DNA of 64,000 nucleotides, taken from positions 8,919,294 through 8,983,293 of the forward strand of contig NC_059482.1 of assembly GCF_018139145.2 (NCBI RefSeq). The letters run 5' to 3'. The first letter of the stretch is position 1; the number at the start of each line of letters is the position of its first letter. The DNA is from Gymnogyps californianus. Its lineage: Eukaryota > Chordata > Aves > Accipitriformes > Cathartidae. Under the pieces are notes generated by a model. The model did no database searches and was not told the DNA's origin. It saw only the letters and a list, made by a program, of their open reading frames with translations. Made by a program: the position numbers and the translations under genes. Below are positions 51,946-64,000 of the stretch, in pieces.

Positions 51946-52564
51946 TCTTCTCTCCCCTTCCCTTTCCTCCCCAAAACTGAGAACACTGTCAGAACATTAA
52001 AAAAAAAAAGTAAGAAGAAAGAATGCAGTAGCAAATATTCCCTTTTCAAATAGAATCATTACCATAGCACAGTTATCCTTCAGCTACTAGCAGCTGCAAA
52101 TGGAACAGGGAGATGTTAGTGTTCACTTCTACTGATCTCATTATACAAACCACTAAGAGGAGCAAGGGAATACATTTGGAGAGCTTTCATGTGGTTAAAG
52201 CGACAGGGGAAATTCATTCTTTGATATCCCCTTGTTCAGTGTATCTGCCTCACTTTGTGCCTGCCCCTCAAAAGGCAAGACTGTAAAAATATTAAAGGAT
52301 TGTTGAAAGGGATTGGAAAAATGAAAAAAGGCTCTAATTAAAAGAACAAAAATATACTTGGAAAGTGTTTCTCAGTGTTTTTAAGTTCAAAACCAGACCA
52401 CCTATCCAAATCTCCTCATTAAAAGTCAGATTCAATTTTCATGCAGAGAGCTTGATACCAGGTTTCTACCTATCTAGACAAATACTTACTACTTTGATTT
52501 CTGTATTACCAAGGGGCCTAACAACCACTGATTGATATGTGTGTTTGTGACCTGATGATCTTGG

Positions 52565-52690
52565 TAGGGAAAAGTCATCATCCCCAATTGTTGAATTGGT
52601 AATGAAAGCTCAGAGGTCAAGAGATTTGTCCAGGATTGCCTGGAATGCAAGGCACAGTCCCTGTCTCTGGAATTCCATGTTGCCCATTAA
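52565..52690 (+). repeat. Possible ancient MIR/CORE-SINE-like relic
   Basis: Blocks GAAAGCTCAGAGGTCAAGAG, TTTGTCCAGGATTGCC and AAGGCACAGTCCCTGTCTC resemble in order the SINE core I remember as CTCAGAGAGGTTAAG, ACTTGCCCAAGGTCAC and GGCAGAGCC. The match is gapped and from memory, so an L3/CR1-derived relic is also possible. Confidence 0.4.
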
Positions 52691-55654
52691 ACATAAAACC
52701 AACATTCTTTCCTTCAGCTTTTTTTTTTTTTTTTTAAATTTTCATTTGAACACTGTAGTCTCTGTGCCTTGCTGACTCACTCTTTTATTGGCAGGACCAG
52801 GATGTTACATAAGAATTGTAGAAAATTTAGGATAGAAAGCAAAGTTGATACTACCCAAACTTTTTTTGAGTAGATGTGGCAGGTAAAGCCATGGTAAGGC
52901 TCGAGAAAAAAAGTACCAAATCCTGACAGAATCTACATGGAGTCTGGTTAAATAGGTGTCAGAAAAACCCAATGGCTATGTATAATTCATTGCCTTCGGG
53001 GTATGACACTGTATGTAGCATAGTATATAAAGATGAAATGTAGCCCTTTACATTTCAGGCTGCTGGAGAAATATATTTTCTTTTGGTTTTGTTTTCTTTC
53101 TCCATTAGAAACTGTAGTTTGTTAATTCCCTGCACAGCTGATTCTTGCTCTCCAGAGAATTCATCTGCATAGTCCTTACTTCTACAGTGTTTCCAACCTA
53201 GGGGGATATACTTAAATCTGACAGTAGAAAGAGATGCGCGCATGGCCACTTTGATGGGAACTCCAAGTTATCATCATAAATAGCTATGTGGTTCCCTTCA
53301 GAATTTAATTAGTCATTTCATTTGAATTATTCACTTGGAAAAAGACAGTGCACTGGGTAGCTTTTAATCTAATTAGGCTATTAGCTAGTAGTAGAAGATG
53401 AACATCTCCAAATAGAAGGTGAACATTATATTTCAGTCAATAGGGGTACTAGTCTTTGGGGTAATGCACATGGTTTTGTAGTGCTTCCCATACCCATTAA
53501 AACAGAGTAATCTTAAAAAAAAACCCAAAACAAAACCAAAAAACAAAGCCTGAGGTTAAGCTATGCTTTGTGGAATTTAGCCATATGTTGTAAAATTGAA
53601 TGAAAAACTTTATAGAGGGAGGAACTGGCCTGTAAAGATAAGAATTAATGTATATATAGAAGAAAAAAATTGACTATATATAAAAATATATTTATTTATG
53701 CACTGCCTGAAAAAATGTCCTCTAAATAAAGTATAATTGTCAGCTATCACATGATAAAAATAAGCACGTCTGCTTGAAAATTTTGTAATGAATAGAATAA
53801 TGAGGCTATATTTTAATTTTGCTAAATTATTGGGAATAGATGTAAAGATTTATTTCACAGAACAAAAGCATTTAAGGAGGACTTTATATTACTGTTATGC
53901 GTCAGTGATAGTAACACTGGGACTTCAGTCTGCATTACTACAATGATTAATTAAAGGCCTTGTTCAGGATGAGTGAACATCATTATTGTTTTTAAATAGG
54001 AAAGGCAGATAACCATTACTGATTACTCCTCAATTCCCAGTCTCACTTGTTAAAGACTAAAGAATACTAAAGTAGGTTGTATAGTTTTCATGAAGCTATA
54101 AACGGGGCCAAGAATAATACGATTAATATGCAACACATACAAAGGTAAAGAGTGAGAGCTGGATTAATTTAAAAATTTAAGTTACAAAAATACTGCACTG
54201 CTGTAAGTGCAAATAATACTGCCATTTTTATTAATAAGGTAAAGAAATGTAGGCTATAACTTTCATTTAAACAATTATTTGTAATTGCACAAAAATTTTT
54301 AGAATGCATTCCCAGATGCAGTAGCATTATTTAAAGCATGTACGTAAACAGAAGCTAACTACCTTGCCTTAAGAAAACATACATAGAAATTCTGTAATCT
54401 TGGGTAATTCAAATATATCAGTAAGAATACTGAAATACAAACCTGTCTGCTAATTAACTGACCATTAGAAATTATACACATTGTTTAAAATAAATATTAC
54501 TGAGAAATGCTGTTGTTGACTTGGCTGAAATCAGGAATTACAGCCATAAGAAGTTTACACTAAGGCTTCCAGTGGGCAAAATAATTTCTAGGATGGATTT
54601 CTAGGGAGATATGCAAGCAGAGCTCCAATAAAATTTTTTATATTCATTTTGCAGAGGACACTTTATTTTGCACATCTGAGTGGTTGGCTTTGGTTTCCAG
54701 GTAAGAGAACAGAGAGTAGATTTCTTAGCTCAGTCAACTGTATCAGCAGGTGCAAATTGTGCTAGCCTTACAGTACAGCAAAAAATCTATGTGCTACGCA
54801 CAAAACTTTTAATCCCATGAGGCCCAGAATGGAACTAGAGACTAGGAAGTATTGTATAAGAACATACGCAATTGCAGTGATTAGAAATTAATGTTATGGA
54901 ATAGGATTCAAATCAGTCAAGACAAAGCTGATAGATTTAACCATTAGAGAAACTAGAAAGCTAGGAAAATCTACATTCTTTGTTGTGAGAGGCTTCATAC
55001 AAGGCTGTAGGGTCTTGCTCAGAATCTGTAGTCTCAACTGCTTTACTGAAGAAGGTATTTGTCCCCTTCTTTCAGGGAAGAAACGTGGAGAAGGTAATAG
55101 TCTGAGCTTAATCAGAGCGTCAGACACTTTAAATATAATCAGTAAGGAAGAATAATTGCAATCTTTTGTTCTTCTCTGCTAGTTCATTGGTAGCAGGCCT
55201 TAGAACAATCTCATTGTTCAGTCTCTCAGCCTCCCCAAGTGCTCTGATTCAGTAATATAATTAAGTATATGACAAAAGTCCTGCTTTATCCATCCACCTG
55301 AGTCTTGCATCATGTTCTTCCCCTACGAAGTCATGATTTATTTCTGGCACAGAAATCCTCAGTAGGACAGGGAGGGGTGGTATGATCACGTGTAACAGCT
55401 ACGGAGGGAGTAGTTCCCAATGGACCCGGCACCAAAACGAGTCCCAACAAAAGAAGTGCTTTGCTTGGCTCCAGCCATTTTTGCATTATGAAAAGGAATG
55501 GAAGGAACCTGTGTCCTTGTAATGTAACAAGAGGAAGAGCATAGCTCTCCTCTTCACACTGTCCTCTGTGGACAGCCTTCCAGACAAATAACAAAAGAAT
55601 GAGAGGTCAGAGTTATTTCTACTTATTATAGTGTTAATTTAGAGACATCTATAA

Positions 55655-55659
55655 GTCAG
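55655..55659. repeat. Target-site duplication of LTR-B, left copy
   Basis: The pentamer gtcag precedes the TG end of LTR-B and is repeated exactly at 56250-56254, next to the CA end. Confidence 0.9.
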
Positions 55660-55784
55660 TGTTGTGGTTTAACCCCAGCCAGCAACTAAGCACCACGCAG
55701 TCGCTTGCTCACTCATCCCCCCTCTCAGTGGGATGGGGAGGAGAATCGAAAAAAAGTAAAACTTGTGGGTTGAGATAAGAACAG

Positions 55785-55790
55785 TTTAAT
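55785..55790 (-). terminator. LTR-B poly(A) signal (ATTAAA)
   Basis: ATTAAA on the minus strand just before the conserved CTGTTCTTATCTCAACCC stretch. It has the same position and context as in LTR-A. Confidence 0.6.
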
Positions 55791-55804
55791 AACTAAAATA
55801 AAAT

Positions 55805-55843
55805 ATAATACTAACAATAATAATAATAAAATAATAATAATTG
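55805..55843. repeat. AT-rich triplet microsatellite (TAA/ATA) inside LTR-B
   Basis: Imperfect array of taa/ata triplets on the plus strand, followed by A-rich sequence with g and c interruptions to about 55900. It lies inside LTR-B beside the poly(A) signal. From memory, this family carries a variable ATT-triplet array at this place, so its length should vary between copies. Confidence 0.75.
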
Positions 55844-55985
55844 TAAAGAAAAGGAATATAACAAAAAAAAAGAAAAAAAAAGAAATAAAACCCAAGAAAA
55901 AACCCCGTGATGCACAATGCAGTTGCTCACCACCAGCTGACCAATGCCCGAGCAGTGATCCGCACCTCCCGGCCAACTCCCCCCA

Positions 55986-55994
55986 GTTTATATA
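55986..55994 (-). promoter_or_regulatory. TATA box of LTR-B
   Basis: GTATATAAACTGGGGG-type context on the minus strand, equivalent to the LTR-A box at 18293-18298. It would direct transcription leftwards. Confidence 0.7.
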
Positions 55995-56249
55995 CTGGGC
56001 ATGACGTTCTGTGATATGGAATATCCCTTTGGCTAGTTCGGGTCAGCTGCCCTGGCTGTGCTCCCTCCCAGCTTCTTGCACACCTGCTTGCTGGCAGAGC
56101 ATGGGAAACTGAACAGTCCTTAACTTAGGATAAGCTACTTAGCAACAACTAAAACATCAGTGTGTTATCAACATTCTCACACTAAATCCAAAACATGCTG
56201 TACCAGCTACAAGAAGAAAATTAACTCTATCCCAGCCGAAACCAGGACA

Positions 56250-56254
56250 GTCAG
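56250..56254. repeat. Target-site duplication of LTR-B, right copy
   Basis: Exact copy of gtcag at 55655-55659, directly after the CA end of LTR-B. Confidence 0.9.
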
Positions 56255-58242
56255 AAAAATGCTTTCTGAATGAGTCCATTTAAGGCATACCTGGTCTGAA
56301 AAGATGAAATCTCTATTATGGGAATGCCTGCAGCAATAACAAAAACTCTCAAATCATCTTTTAAACAAAGAAGTATTTTAAGAAGACTTTTTGGGCACAT
56401 GTTACAAAGAACAGAAAATAACCTTTTTTGGTTCTCACTGGACCATTATATTCTGTTATCTGTCCTTTAGAAAAAAATAAAGTGCAGCTGAGCTGAAGCT
56501 ACTTGCATAACAGTCTCAGTGACTAAGAATTCAAATTCAAAAGGAGATGCAAGCAAACAAAAACTTCACCAAAAGACGTAAGTTCACAAATAAGTAGAAA
56601 ATAGGCAAGTAATAATGTGTTCTCTGCTAAACAACAGATGTCAGGCAACATACAATGAAGGAAAGATGGAGGATTCTGGTGGTAAAATGATTCTTCTAAT
56701 AGCACATAACAAATCATTAAAAAGTATGCACATCAGAGCTACCAATAATTGATCTAACAACATTTTTCAAAAAAGCCTTAGCATTCAGGATCCTGCGTGG
56801 GTACTCAAAACTTCTACAAATGTAATTGCAAGTGAAACTGTGAGGTTGCCATTTTGATGTTCTCTCTCCTTCCTTCAAATGGAATAGTCTTGCTTCTTTC
56901 AGCAACACTGAAGAACAACTCCCTGAAAACCCTAGCATCTATGATCTGTGGAGAATATTGAATATGGAGAAAAATACAGAAATATGTCACCATAGAAGCA
57001 TGAAATCTTTCAGATATTTGGTGTGATACAAGGAAGTTCTTTTGTGTTCAAGGACATTAATTATAAGTTTTATACAATACCTAAGGGGTAATCTCAGAGA
57101 ATAAGCCACACTTGTGTTGGCTACGAGTTTGGCAGGCAGATGCAGTTACCATCCGGTTCTTTTGTTTAATAGATATGAAAACAGAGCTGAAATGGAAATT
57201 GATGCGGAGATCTGTTTTAGGTGAAAGATCAAGGTCTATCTTCTGGCTGTTTTTTGTGATGGTGTGCCTCACTACAGACCTGTGAGATAAAAATGAATTT
57301 TGTCCCTTCCTCCAGATTTCCTGGGAAGCTCAATTAATTTTACAGGTTTTGTGTCTAGTCTGTGGGCTGTCTGAGAAGGACTGGGTATTATATGTATCTG
57401 TGTGTGATGTGACTCAAAAAATAACCCTGATATTTAAATGCGTAAAAGTAATGTGTTTTTCTGACTTGTCTCCTAATTTAGAAGATCCACATTTAGATTC
57501 CACAGCTGCTCTCTCAAGACTTCTTTGCAATGAACAGGTTCTTAATTCTTTATTAGACATAAGTCTATGAATCCTTATGAAAATTTATGGTGTGTTTTTG
57601 GCTTTTTATTAGAAAAATTTGGCAGTTATATGTAAGTGGGTTATTCAGTGTCCAGTGAAGTCACTGATAGCCATACTGTTTATTTTTCCAGGCAGAGAAC
57701 CAAGTTTAGTTTTTTGTTTGGGGTTTGTTTTTTTTTCTTTACTAGGTGTTTTTTATTAGATTACTTGAGTATGTTCTCTGTTACGATACAGTTGTTCTTT
57801 CCAAGGTGAATTTTCATTGCCACTGTAGTAGAAATTTATAAAATTTGGAGAAATTATACATGCTCTGCCCCATCCCCTCATACGTTATTTTTGCACACCA
57901 CAAGTATATTGCTTTCAACCAATAAAGGAATTGCAGACTTAAGCCTGAAGGAGCTGCAGTATGTCCATTCTTTATGTATGCAAAACTGTTGTTGTCAATG
58001 GCATACTTACGTTGGCAAGAATGTTAGGTCTGTATCACTGTAATAAGTAGAACTGTCATACTAGCTAGTTGTATTTTGTGAACACTAAAGTGTACTGTTC
58101 TGCAACACACATAGGATTGTGTTAAACAAAATAACTAGCAATGAGAATTCTGTGCCTTGGAAGAAATCATGAGAATAGCAAGGTGATTTTTGCCAACTCT
58201 AGATCTCTTAGAGCAGTTTTCTTCTGAATGGTTTGGAGTGGC

Positions 58243-58272
58243 AAAAAAAAAAAAATTCTTTTTTTTTTTTTT
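58243..58272. repeat. A13-TTC-T14 inverted homopolymer
   Basis: Thirteen A, three spacer bases, then fourteen T. The arms are complementary and could fold as an A:T hairpin. It is a possible site of sequencing or replication slippage. Confidence 0.9.
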
Positions 58273-60493
58273 AATTCAACATCATGGGTTTATGAATTAG
58301 ATCATCTTTGATACAAAAAAATGAGTCTTTTTACTTGAGATGGACAGCACACAAGAGTCTTGATCCAAACAAGTCTGTTCACTTAGTTGAGTAGACACTA
58401 GAACATTCCCTCATACTACCAGTTTTCAACACAAGGTGAACATAGTCTGCCATTCAAGGCATTGCATCATTTATCTCCAGCAGCATTAAAAAGAGATTTC
58501 CCATTAGATTCCAGGATGCTGCCTGGCACGTACAAAGCTTTTCTGATGACGAGCTCTAATCCGATATATTTTTTTTTAGCTTATACTCAAATCTTTTACA
58601 TTTTATTATTGGAAGATTAGGACATGTAAGAATTTTTTGGTGGATTTTTTCTGCTGTAAAACAAGCTCATATTCTGTTGGCACATCAATCAATTATATAA
58701 AGAAAGAAAAAGTCAAATAAAATAGATCAAATAGCTGAAAAAAGTAAATTCAAAGCCATTTAGCTCAGTGACATCAGCAGACTGTAAATGATGTCTTTTC
58801 TATATAACCTTTTTATATAACCTGTATTTTACATATATATAATATATATATATAACTCCAGTGGTAGTCCTCACTCCTCCCAGTTCTTCCTGCTCCTAAA
58901 TAAGAAGGGTCTGTCTGACCCCACTGGAAAGACAACTGAAGTGTTTAGTGCCTTTATATCAAAATTAGTAAATCTCTCCAGAAATAAGGAAGTGGTTAGT
59001 GCTTCATTATTGTTGATTTCAAAGTGAAATACTGTACGAAAAATAAACCCTTACATTTAAGTATTTCTTCACTACTTCCTCAAAACAGCATTTTCCAGTG
59101 TTTCTGTGCCATGTTTTTGCATTAAATACTTAATTTTGGGGTAAGTGGTGCATTTCAGGCTGCCCCACAGTGGTGCGGTTTTTTTCCTCAGTTTTTTCCC
59201 TCTGTCTTCCATCCTCAAGCTCTGTTAAAAGTCAATCAAACGACTCTTTATTTTTGAGGGTTTGGGTACAGAACTGAAACATCCATTATTTTCCCACCTG
59301 TAGTAGTGTTCACTCTGGAAAGCTAAGTTAAAGCTGTAGAAAAATAAGTTCATTAAATGTTATTTCCACAATAATGCACTGTGAACAACTTATTATTCTA
59401 TATTTACATTACAGTAAATTAGAGAAGAAACAGGATTAAAATATTGCAGAACAGCTGCCTGAAATGGTTTCAGTTCTGTATTGCGGATGACAAAATGAGG
59501 TGTTTGACTGACTTCAGACTGTGCAGTTGCATTTTTTAACTGGGAGAAAGGTTTGTGTGATACCACTACCATCTTAAGGCAAGTCAGAGTATAACAGCTG
59601 AATTTCTATTTAAACAAAAGGCCAGATCGTAAATGAGCCTGTGTATCATTCATTTCACCTTGTTCAGTCATCATACTATGTTACAGTTAAAAATTCTGTA
59701 TTCTGCCTGCTACTGAACCTACAAAGGCTTGCACAATAACAGTAGCTTTTTAAATACATGCACAGTTGTGTAGCCTTAATGTTCAGAAAAAAGCAGATTA
59801 ATTTTCAAGTACAGACTGAATGCAGACAGACTGAGAATTTGAAGTCAGTACTCATGTTTTAATTTAAAATACCATACTGTTTTTAACATTTACCTTGTTA
59901 AGCACTGAAACTCCTTGCTACAGAATGTACAGAAGCTAATAATTTATTTGAATTTTGATGTGACACAAAATTGTGGAGAAGAAATCCATTAAGAACTGTA
60001 AAGTAAGAGACTACATCTGGCTGAGGAAACCCCTCAATGTAAATTGCTGAGAGAGAATTTTGCAAGTACTTGTCTTTTTTTATACTCTTTCCTAAACAAC
60101 AGTTTGGAGCTGTGATAGTTGAACAACTGAAGTAAAGAGGCCTTTTGCCTGAGCCAGCACAGGTGTTCTTATTTATGTGGGAGTGTTCCTGATAACCAGA
60201 TTTTTGGAAAGCACTTGGATAATACGGTGATTAATGTGTTATTAGAAGAATAATTGGACAAAATATTAGTAGGCTTGTTGCTACACGTGGGATTGGAAAA
60301 CTATCCTACAAAATTTTCCTGAGAACACATTAGGTTTAATTCTGTCAATTCAAGTATTTCAGGTCAATTGCAGAATCAACACTGCAAAATTAACAGAAAA
60401 GAATCACAGTGAAGTAATTCGTATTAGAGTAATTACATTCAAATATTGTATTTTTTTCCCTGGAATAAAATGAAAAGTCATTCCAAGATAATG

Positions 60494-60533
60494 CAATCCA
60501 TAGCTAAACATCACAATCCATAGCTAAATATCA
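60494..60533 (+). repeat. Direct tandem duplication, 20 bp x 2
   Basis: CAATCCATAGCTAAACATCA (60494-60513) is followed by CAATCCATAGCTAAATATCA (60514-60533), 19 of 20 identical. Confidence 0.95.
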
Positions 60534-63340
60534 CAGCTATATGCTTTCCATGATGGTTGTCAGTACAGGCTCCCATGCTTCAAGCCATGCTATTGATTGT
60601 TGTCTGCTTCCTGTACTTTAGTTCTGTGAACTTCAGTTGCTGGATCTCACTGTCTCCTTAGCCTTGCTCTGCCCGCCTTGGCACCTGTGTATGTCTGCAG
60701 CAGATCCATTTGACACAGTACATCATAGTGGTTGGCTCTGCTATATATTATAGGAGCTTGGCACTCTTACAGTGCACTAAGAATGTTCTGTTTTTATTTG
60801 CAGTAACTGCACATCTAGGAGTTTTTCCTCCTGTTTGTAGTTTCAGTACTTTTTTTTCTTGCATTGGATTTTATTGGTTTTACTTCGTTACTTACCTAAG
60901 TGGATTTCTATTTTTGTTTTCGTGCTTCCTGTGAGGAAAGTCTTTTTCCACTTAAGTTTTTTTTTCTTTCTTTCTTAATACTATGTTGTCCCTTGACTTT
61001 GCAATTTTTTCAAGTTTCACTAAACCAGTGTTTAAATGCTGCTTCTAGAAATAGTCTGACCTTGCCAATCACCTTTTTTGCTGTTGGATAACGCATGGTA
61101 CCTTCCAACTTCTACTTACGGTGTGTCTTTGAAATGGTCGATGTTACTTCAAAGTTTTGTCCTCCACCCCTCAAATTCAAAATTTAGTATCAATGTCTTG
61201 TGTGCTTTAGGACATTTAGTACTTTGCTTGTGTATATTAGAATGGAATATGGTAATTTTTAAATGTTTTTTTTTTGAAGATTACAGTAAATGTAAGCAAG
61301 GTTGCACATAAAACGTATTCTATCTTATACAGCTAAGGCTGTATTTTAATGAAGAATTATGAGTATGATGGGTGTTAGCACTGTATAAAAGTGCACTGTG
61401 TTCCCCAGGAGATTTAGGGAAGCTTTTCAACAGTTGGATCTTGAAGTTTTATTTTCCGTTTCAGCAAGGGAAAACTCATTTGAGGCTTTCAGGGTTCAGT
61501 GATTTTGAAATTAAGCCACTATACAGAACTATCACAGCACTTCTTATCCATGTGGAAGCTCAGACAAGATGATCCAAGCTAGAATTGTATGTCTATAGGT
61601 CTCATTTCTCAAGTTACTGGTATATGAATTATTATGTCACAGAGAAACTATAACATCAATATGGAAATGCCTTTGTAAAAATAGTTGCCAGCCCTTCAAA
61701 CTGTCCACTGCAAAGCAGGTTGTTTCCTGAAATCCTGTTTCATTTTTCCTGTGCACCTGAGAATGCCCTTGTTCTGAAGCAACTACATGCAGGCAGACTG
61801 GGAGTGCTTCTTAAAAGTTTTAAGGTGCCAACCCTTTGTGCTGAGGCTTGCTGAGGGCAGATTCTGTTTGTATTTGCCTACCAAGCTTTATATTTGAGCT
61901 TCAGAGAGGAATAGAAGAAAGCTTGTTGTCTATGCAACCCTTTCGCCTTTGTTGGGGTTTGGCAGCCTACTAATCTGTTCTTCCTTGCTAGCACTACTTC
62001 TCCTTCCATAGGAATTTGATGCAAAGATGCTAGATCTCACCAGGCTATTGTGGATACATTCTCTGCAGTCAATTCAGTCCTGAGTGTAGGCCTGTGCCTA
62101 AATGATCATACAAATTACATATGACAACTGGCAAGGAAGCTGTCAGCTACTACCAAGGTCTTTGACTGGCCTAAATGCTGCAGATAGATAGTGACAACAA
62201 GGAGCATGTAGTTTCATTTGATCTAGGCTGGACTTCCAGAGACTTTCATCCATATACATTCAATCTAATTCAAAATTCTGTTCAAACTCAGAATGAATCT
62301 GGCTAACCTGTGCCGATCACGTCCAGAATACCAGCTTTTGATATGAACATGCATGAGCAGCTTGAATATGCTATAATATTCATGTTTCTGATATGCGCTA
62401 ATAAGTGTATCGTGTACTACTTTCTGTATAAAGGAAGGCACATCTGATGAAGTTTGGGTTCTAGGCTCCCCTGGTATTTGTTCGGGCAGCAATATGTATA
62501 GGTTGTGCCATTAACTATGCTGCTGGAATAGAGGAAAAGGCAGCAGCAGCTGTTGGATGGAGGAAGTGGCAGTAGAGCAGACACTTAAGGATCAGCCAAC
62601 ACTGACCACAGCTAGTGGGTAGATGATGGCTTTTTGCCAAAATGTAGACATCTCATGCTTTTGTGAGAGCAAAATATCCTGCTATTAGCAGAAAGTTCCC
62701 CATCTGTTTTTTAGGACCAGCAATTTCAAGCTCTTTAGAAATTTATCTTAAACTACAAGTGACTGAAGGTAATAGAAAAATATATCACAATTTGCAACTG
62801 TGTAGGAAAGTGATCAATGAATTGTAGATGTACAGTGAGTATGCTGAAAAAAATAAAGTGCACAGTAATTTCCAGCACTATTTATTTTTGGGAAAGGCCA
62901 CTGTATTCTTTGTGTATTATGAATTACAAAAAAAATAGGCTAAGCAATAGTCTTGCTTAAAGTTAACTAAGAAAGCCAAAGAGAAGTGGATAGGAGAGTT
63001 TGTATGGAGAAGGCAGTGCTAGGAGTGAGTTCCATGCAAAGCCGTGCTTGGAGGAATGCATAGAAGTGCTTTTGTGGGAATCTGAGTGCATGCATCAGCA
63101 AGAGTTCACTGCCTTTTGTCTCAGAGAGTACTTACCACATGGTATTTCTGTGTGTGACACCCAGGCATGACACCCAGAGTCTTGCCCAGATGTAATATAT
63201 GTAACTCCCTCCTGTAGACATGCATTTCCATTACAAAAGTAGCTTTCTTCCTTAGCTAAAACCACTTTCTAAGTTACATGCCCTGAACAAAATGTTAGCT
63301 ATTCTTCCTGAAAAAAAATTCTCAAGTGTAGTTGGGCATT

Positions 63341-63360
63341 TGGGGGGGGCGGGGGAGGGT
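63341..63360 (+). repeat. G-rich tract with quadruplex potential
   Basis: A long G run, C, five G, A, then GGG. Single-base loops between the runs fit a G-quadruplex motif. It stands alone in unique sequence. Confidence 0.8.
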
Positions 63361-64000
63361 TTATGGCCTGATAAGTACATATAAACCCTTTTCCTGTACA
63401 GACTTTGACTCACTGTAGACAAAGCCAGTGTCAGATTAAAGAATGTGAACAGGGAATGGATAGAATGAAGCAAGATGAGAAACACAGAATAAGCTTTAGA
63501 GATGAGCAGGCAGCTTGAGCTGAGTACTCTGGAAAACAGGGAATCATTGAAAGATTCAAAGACAGGAAAAATTGAATGCAAGAAAGATCATCTAAGATGG
63601 TCCTTATTGGCTGGCAAGATAAAGTAGGTGTAGAAACTAGCCTTGCAGATTTTAGCTGCAGTTTTAGATCAGTCATTACTTTGTTTGGAATATTTTTTTT
63701 TTAACTTTCTCTGGTGTTTATGCTAAGCATGAGAATTGAAGGAGAAACAGATCAAAAGATACCCTTCATTAGCAGTGGACTGTAGTGTTAAGGAAAAGAT
63801 AATCATTTGGTAATATGGGAAACAGGTGCATTGTTACACAAAGACGACTAAAATAAATCACTTCCTTTCACAAGTTAGTGTTCAGTCTTCTCCCAGAACT
63901 GTATGAATTGAGAACTATGGAGTTATCATTTGTCATTTCAATACTACAGTGATGATGCCATGCAAGCAGTTTAGCAGCCAGAACCAAAACTATAACTGGC

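Larger units (their letters stand above)
45079..55654. other. Unique AT-rich non-coding sequence, 45.1-55.7 kb
   Basis: No gene recognised. Holds the compound CA-CT microsatellite (45861), possible ancient relics at 51895-51945 and 52565-52690, a T run near 52720-52735 and an A/C-rich tract near 53515-53548. Open frames are all under 90 codons and match nothing known. Confidence 0.7.
55660..56249 (-). mobile_element. Solo ERVL-like LTR (LTR-B), complete, with 5-bp target-site duplication
   Basis: A 590-bp long terminal repeat lies in minus orientation and is related to LTR-A. Read on the minus strand it starts TGTCCTGGTTTCGGCTGGG and ends GGGTTAAACCACAACA. The flanking pentamers are identical (gtcag at 55655-55659 and 56250-56254). 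A TATA box (TATATAAAC on the minus strand, 55986-55994) and an ATTAAA signal (55785-55790) are in place. Between them, about 55791-55900, lies an expanded AT stretch of ATT/ATA triplets and A runs that LTR-A lacks. The terminal sequence follows the family form I know more closely than LTR-A does, which suggests a younger or less changed copy. No gag-pol-env sequence adjoins it. The 83-residue minus frame inside it (55725-55976) is chance. Confidence 0.94.
56255..64000. other. Unique AT-rich non-coding sequence, 56.3-64.0 kb
   Basis: No gene recognised. Holds the A13/T14 inverted run (58243), an AT-alternating stretch at about 58833-58854, the 20-bp tandem duplication (60494) and the G-rich tract at 63341. 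The 109-codon minus frame at 63252-63581 and its overlapping 81-codon partner have no recognised domain. Confidence 0.7.

Noticed and set aside
17979..56249. The idea that LTR-A and LTR-B are the two ends of one giant provirus
   Set aside because: Each has its own different 5-bp target duplication, and no viral coding sequence lies between them.
1..64000. Prokaryotic-type systems, CRISPR arrays, tRNA or rRNA genes
   Set aside because: No operon-like coding density, no regularly spaced direct repeats with unique spacers, and no tRNA or rRNA signature seen. The repeats are vertebrate.

Overview
The window looks like non-coding DNA from a bird genome. It is AT-rich and has no open frame recognisable as a host protein. 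Its interspersed repeats are avian: CR1 LINE pieces, including two with the CR1 3' octamer tail, and three long terminal repeats of endogenous-retrovirus (ERVL-like) families that I recognise as common in neoavian birds. Species and chromosome cannot be told from the sequence. A gene desert or a very large intron of a macrochromosome would both fit.

Layout. 1-13.5 kb is unique AT-rich sequence with simple repeats, G/T-rich tracts at 3.3 and 6.7 kb, and an A/C-rich tract at 7.1 kb. A 49-base run of G lies at 14840-14888 and a 27-base run of A at 16616-16642. A solo LTR (LTR-A, minus strand) occupies 17979-18575. A decayed CR1 ORF2 endonuclease fragment (plus strand) lies near 23.7-24.5 kb. A short CR1 3' tail (plus) lies at 33.67-33.76 kb. 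A second type of solo LTR (LTR-C, plus) occupies 41863-42595 and carries an internal GC-rich minisatellite. A CR1 3' end (minus), covering the ORF2 C-terminus plus 3' UTR, lies at 44.73-45.08 kb. A third solo LTR (LTR-B, minus, related to LTR-A) occupies 55660-56249. The rest is unique AT-rich DNA with faint relics of older repeats.

The best-supported result is that all three LTRs start TG, end CA, and are flanked by perfect 5-bp target-site duplications: ccata for LTR-A, atgtg for LTR-C, gtcag for LTR-B. Each is therefore a complete solo LTR whose internal viral region has been lost by LTR-LTR recombination. No viral coding region remains. Each LTR carries a recognisable polyadenylation signal, and LTR-A and LTR-B also carry a TATA box.

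I see no rRNA, tRNA, CRISPR, operon or other gene system, and no convincing undescribed coding system. The more curious points are listed as findings: the poly-G run, a repeated G/T 16-mer, two long unexplained open frames, a GC-richer island at 40.8-41.0 kb, several short tandem duplications, and several weak matches to ancient sauropsid repeats.
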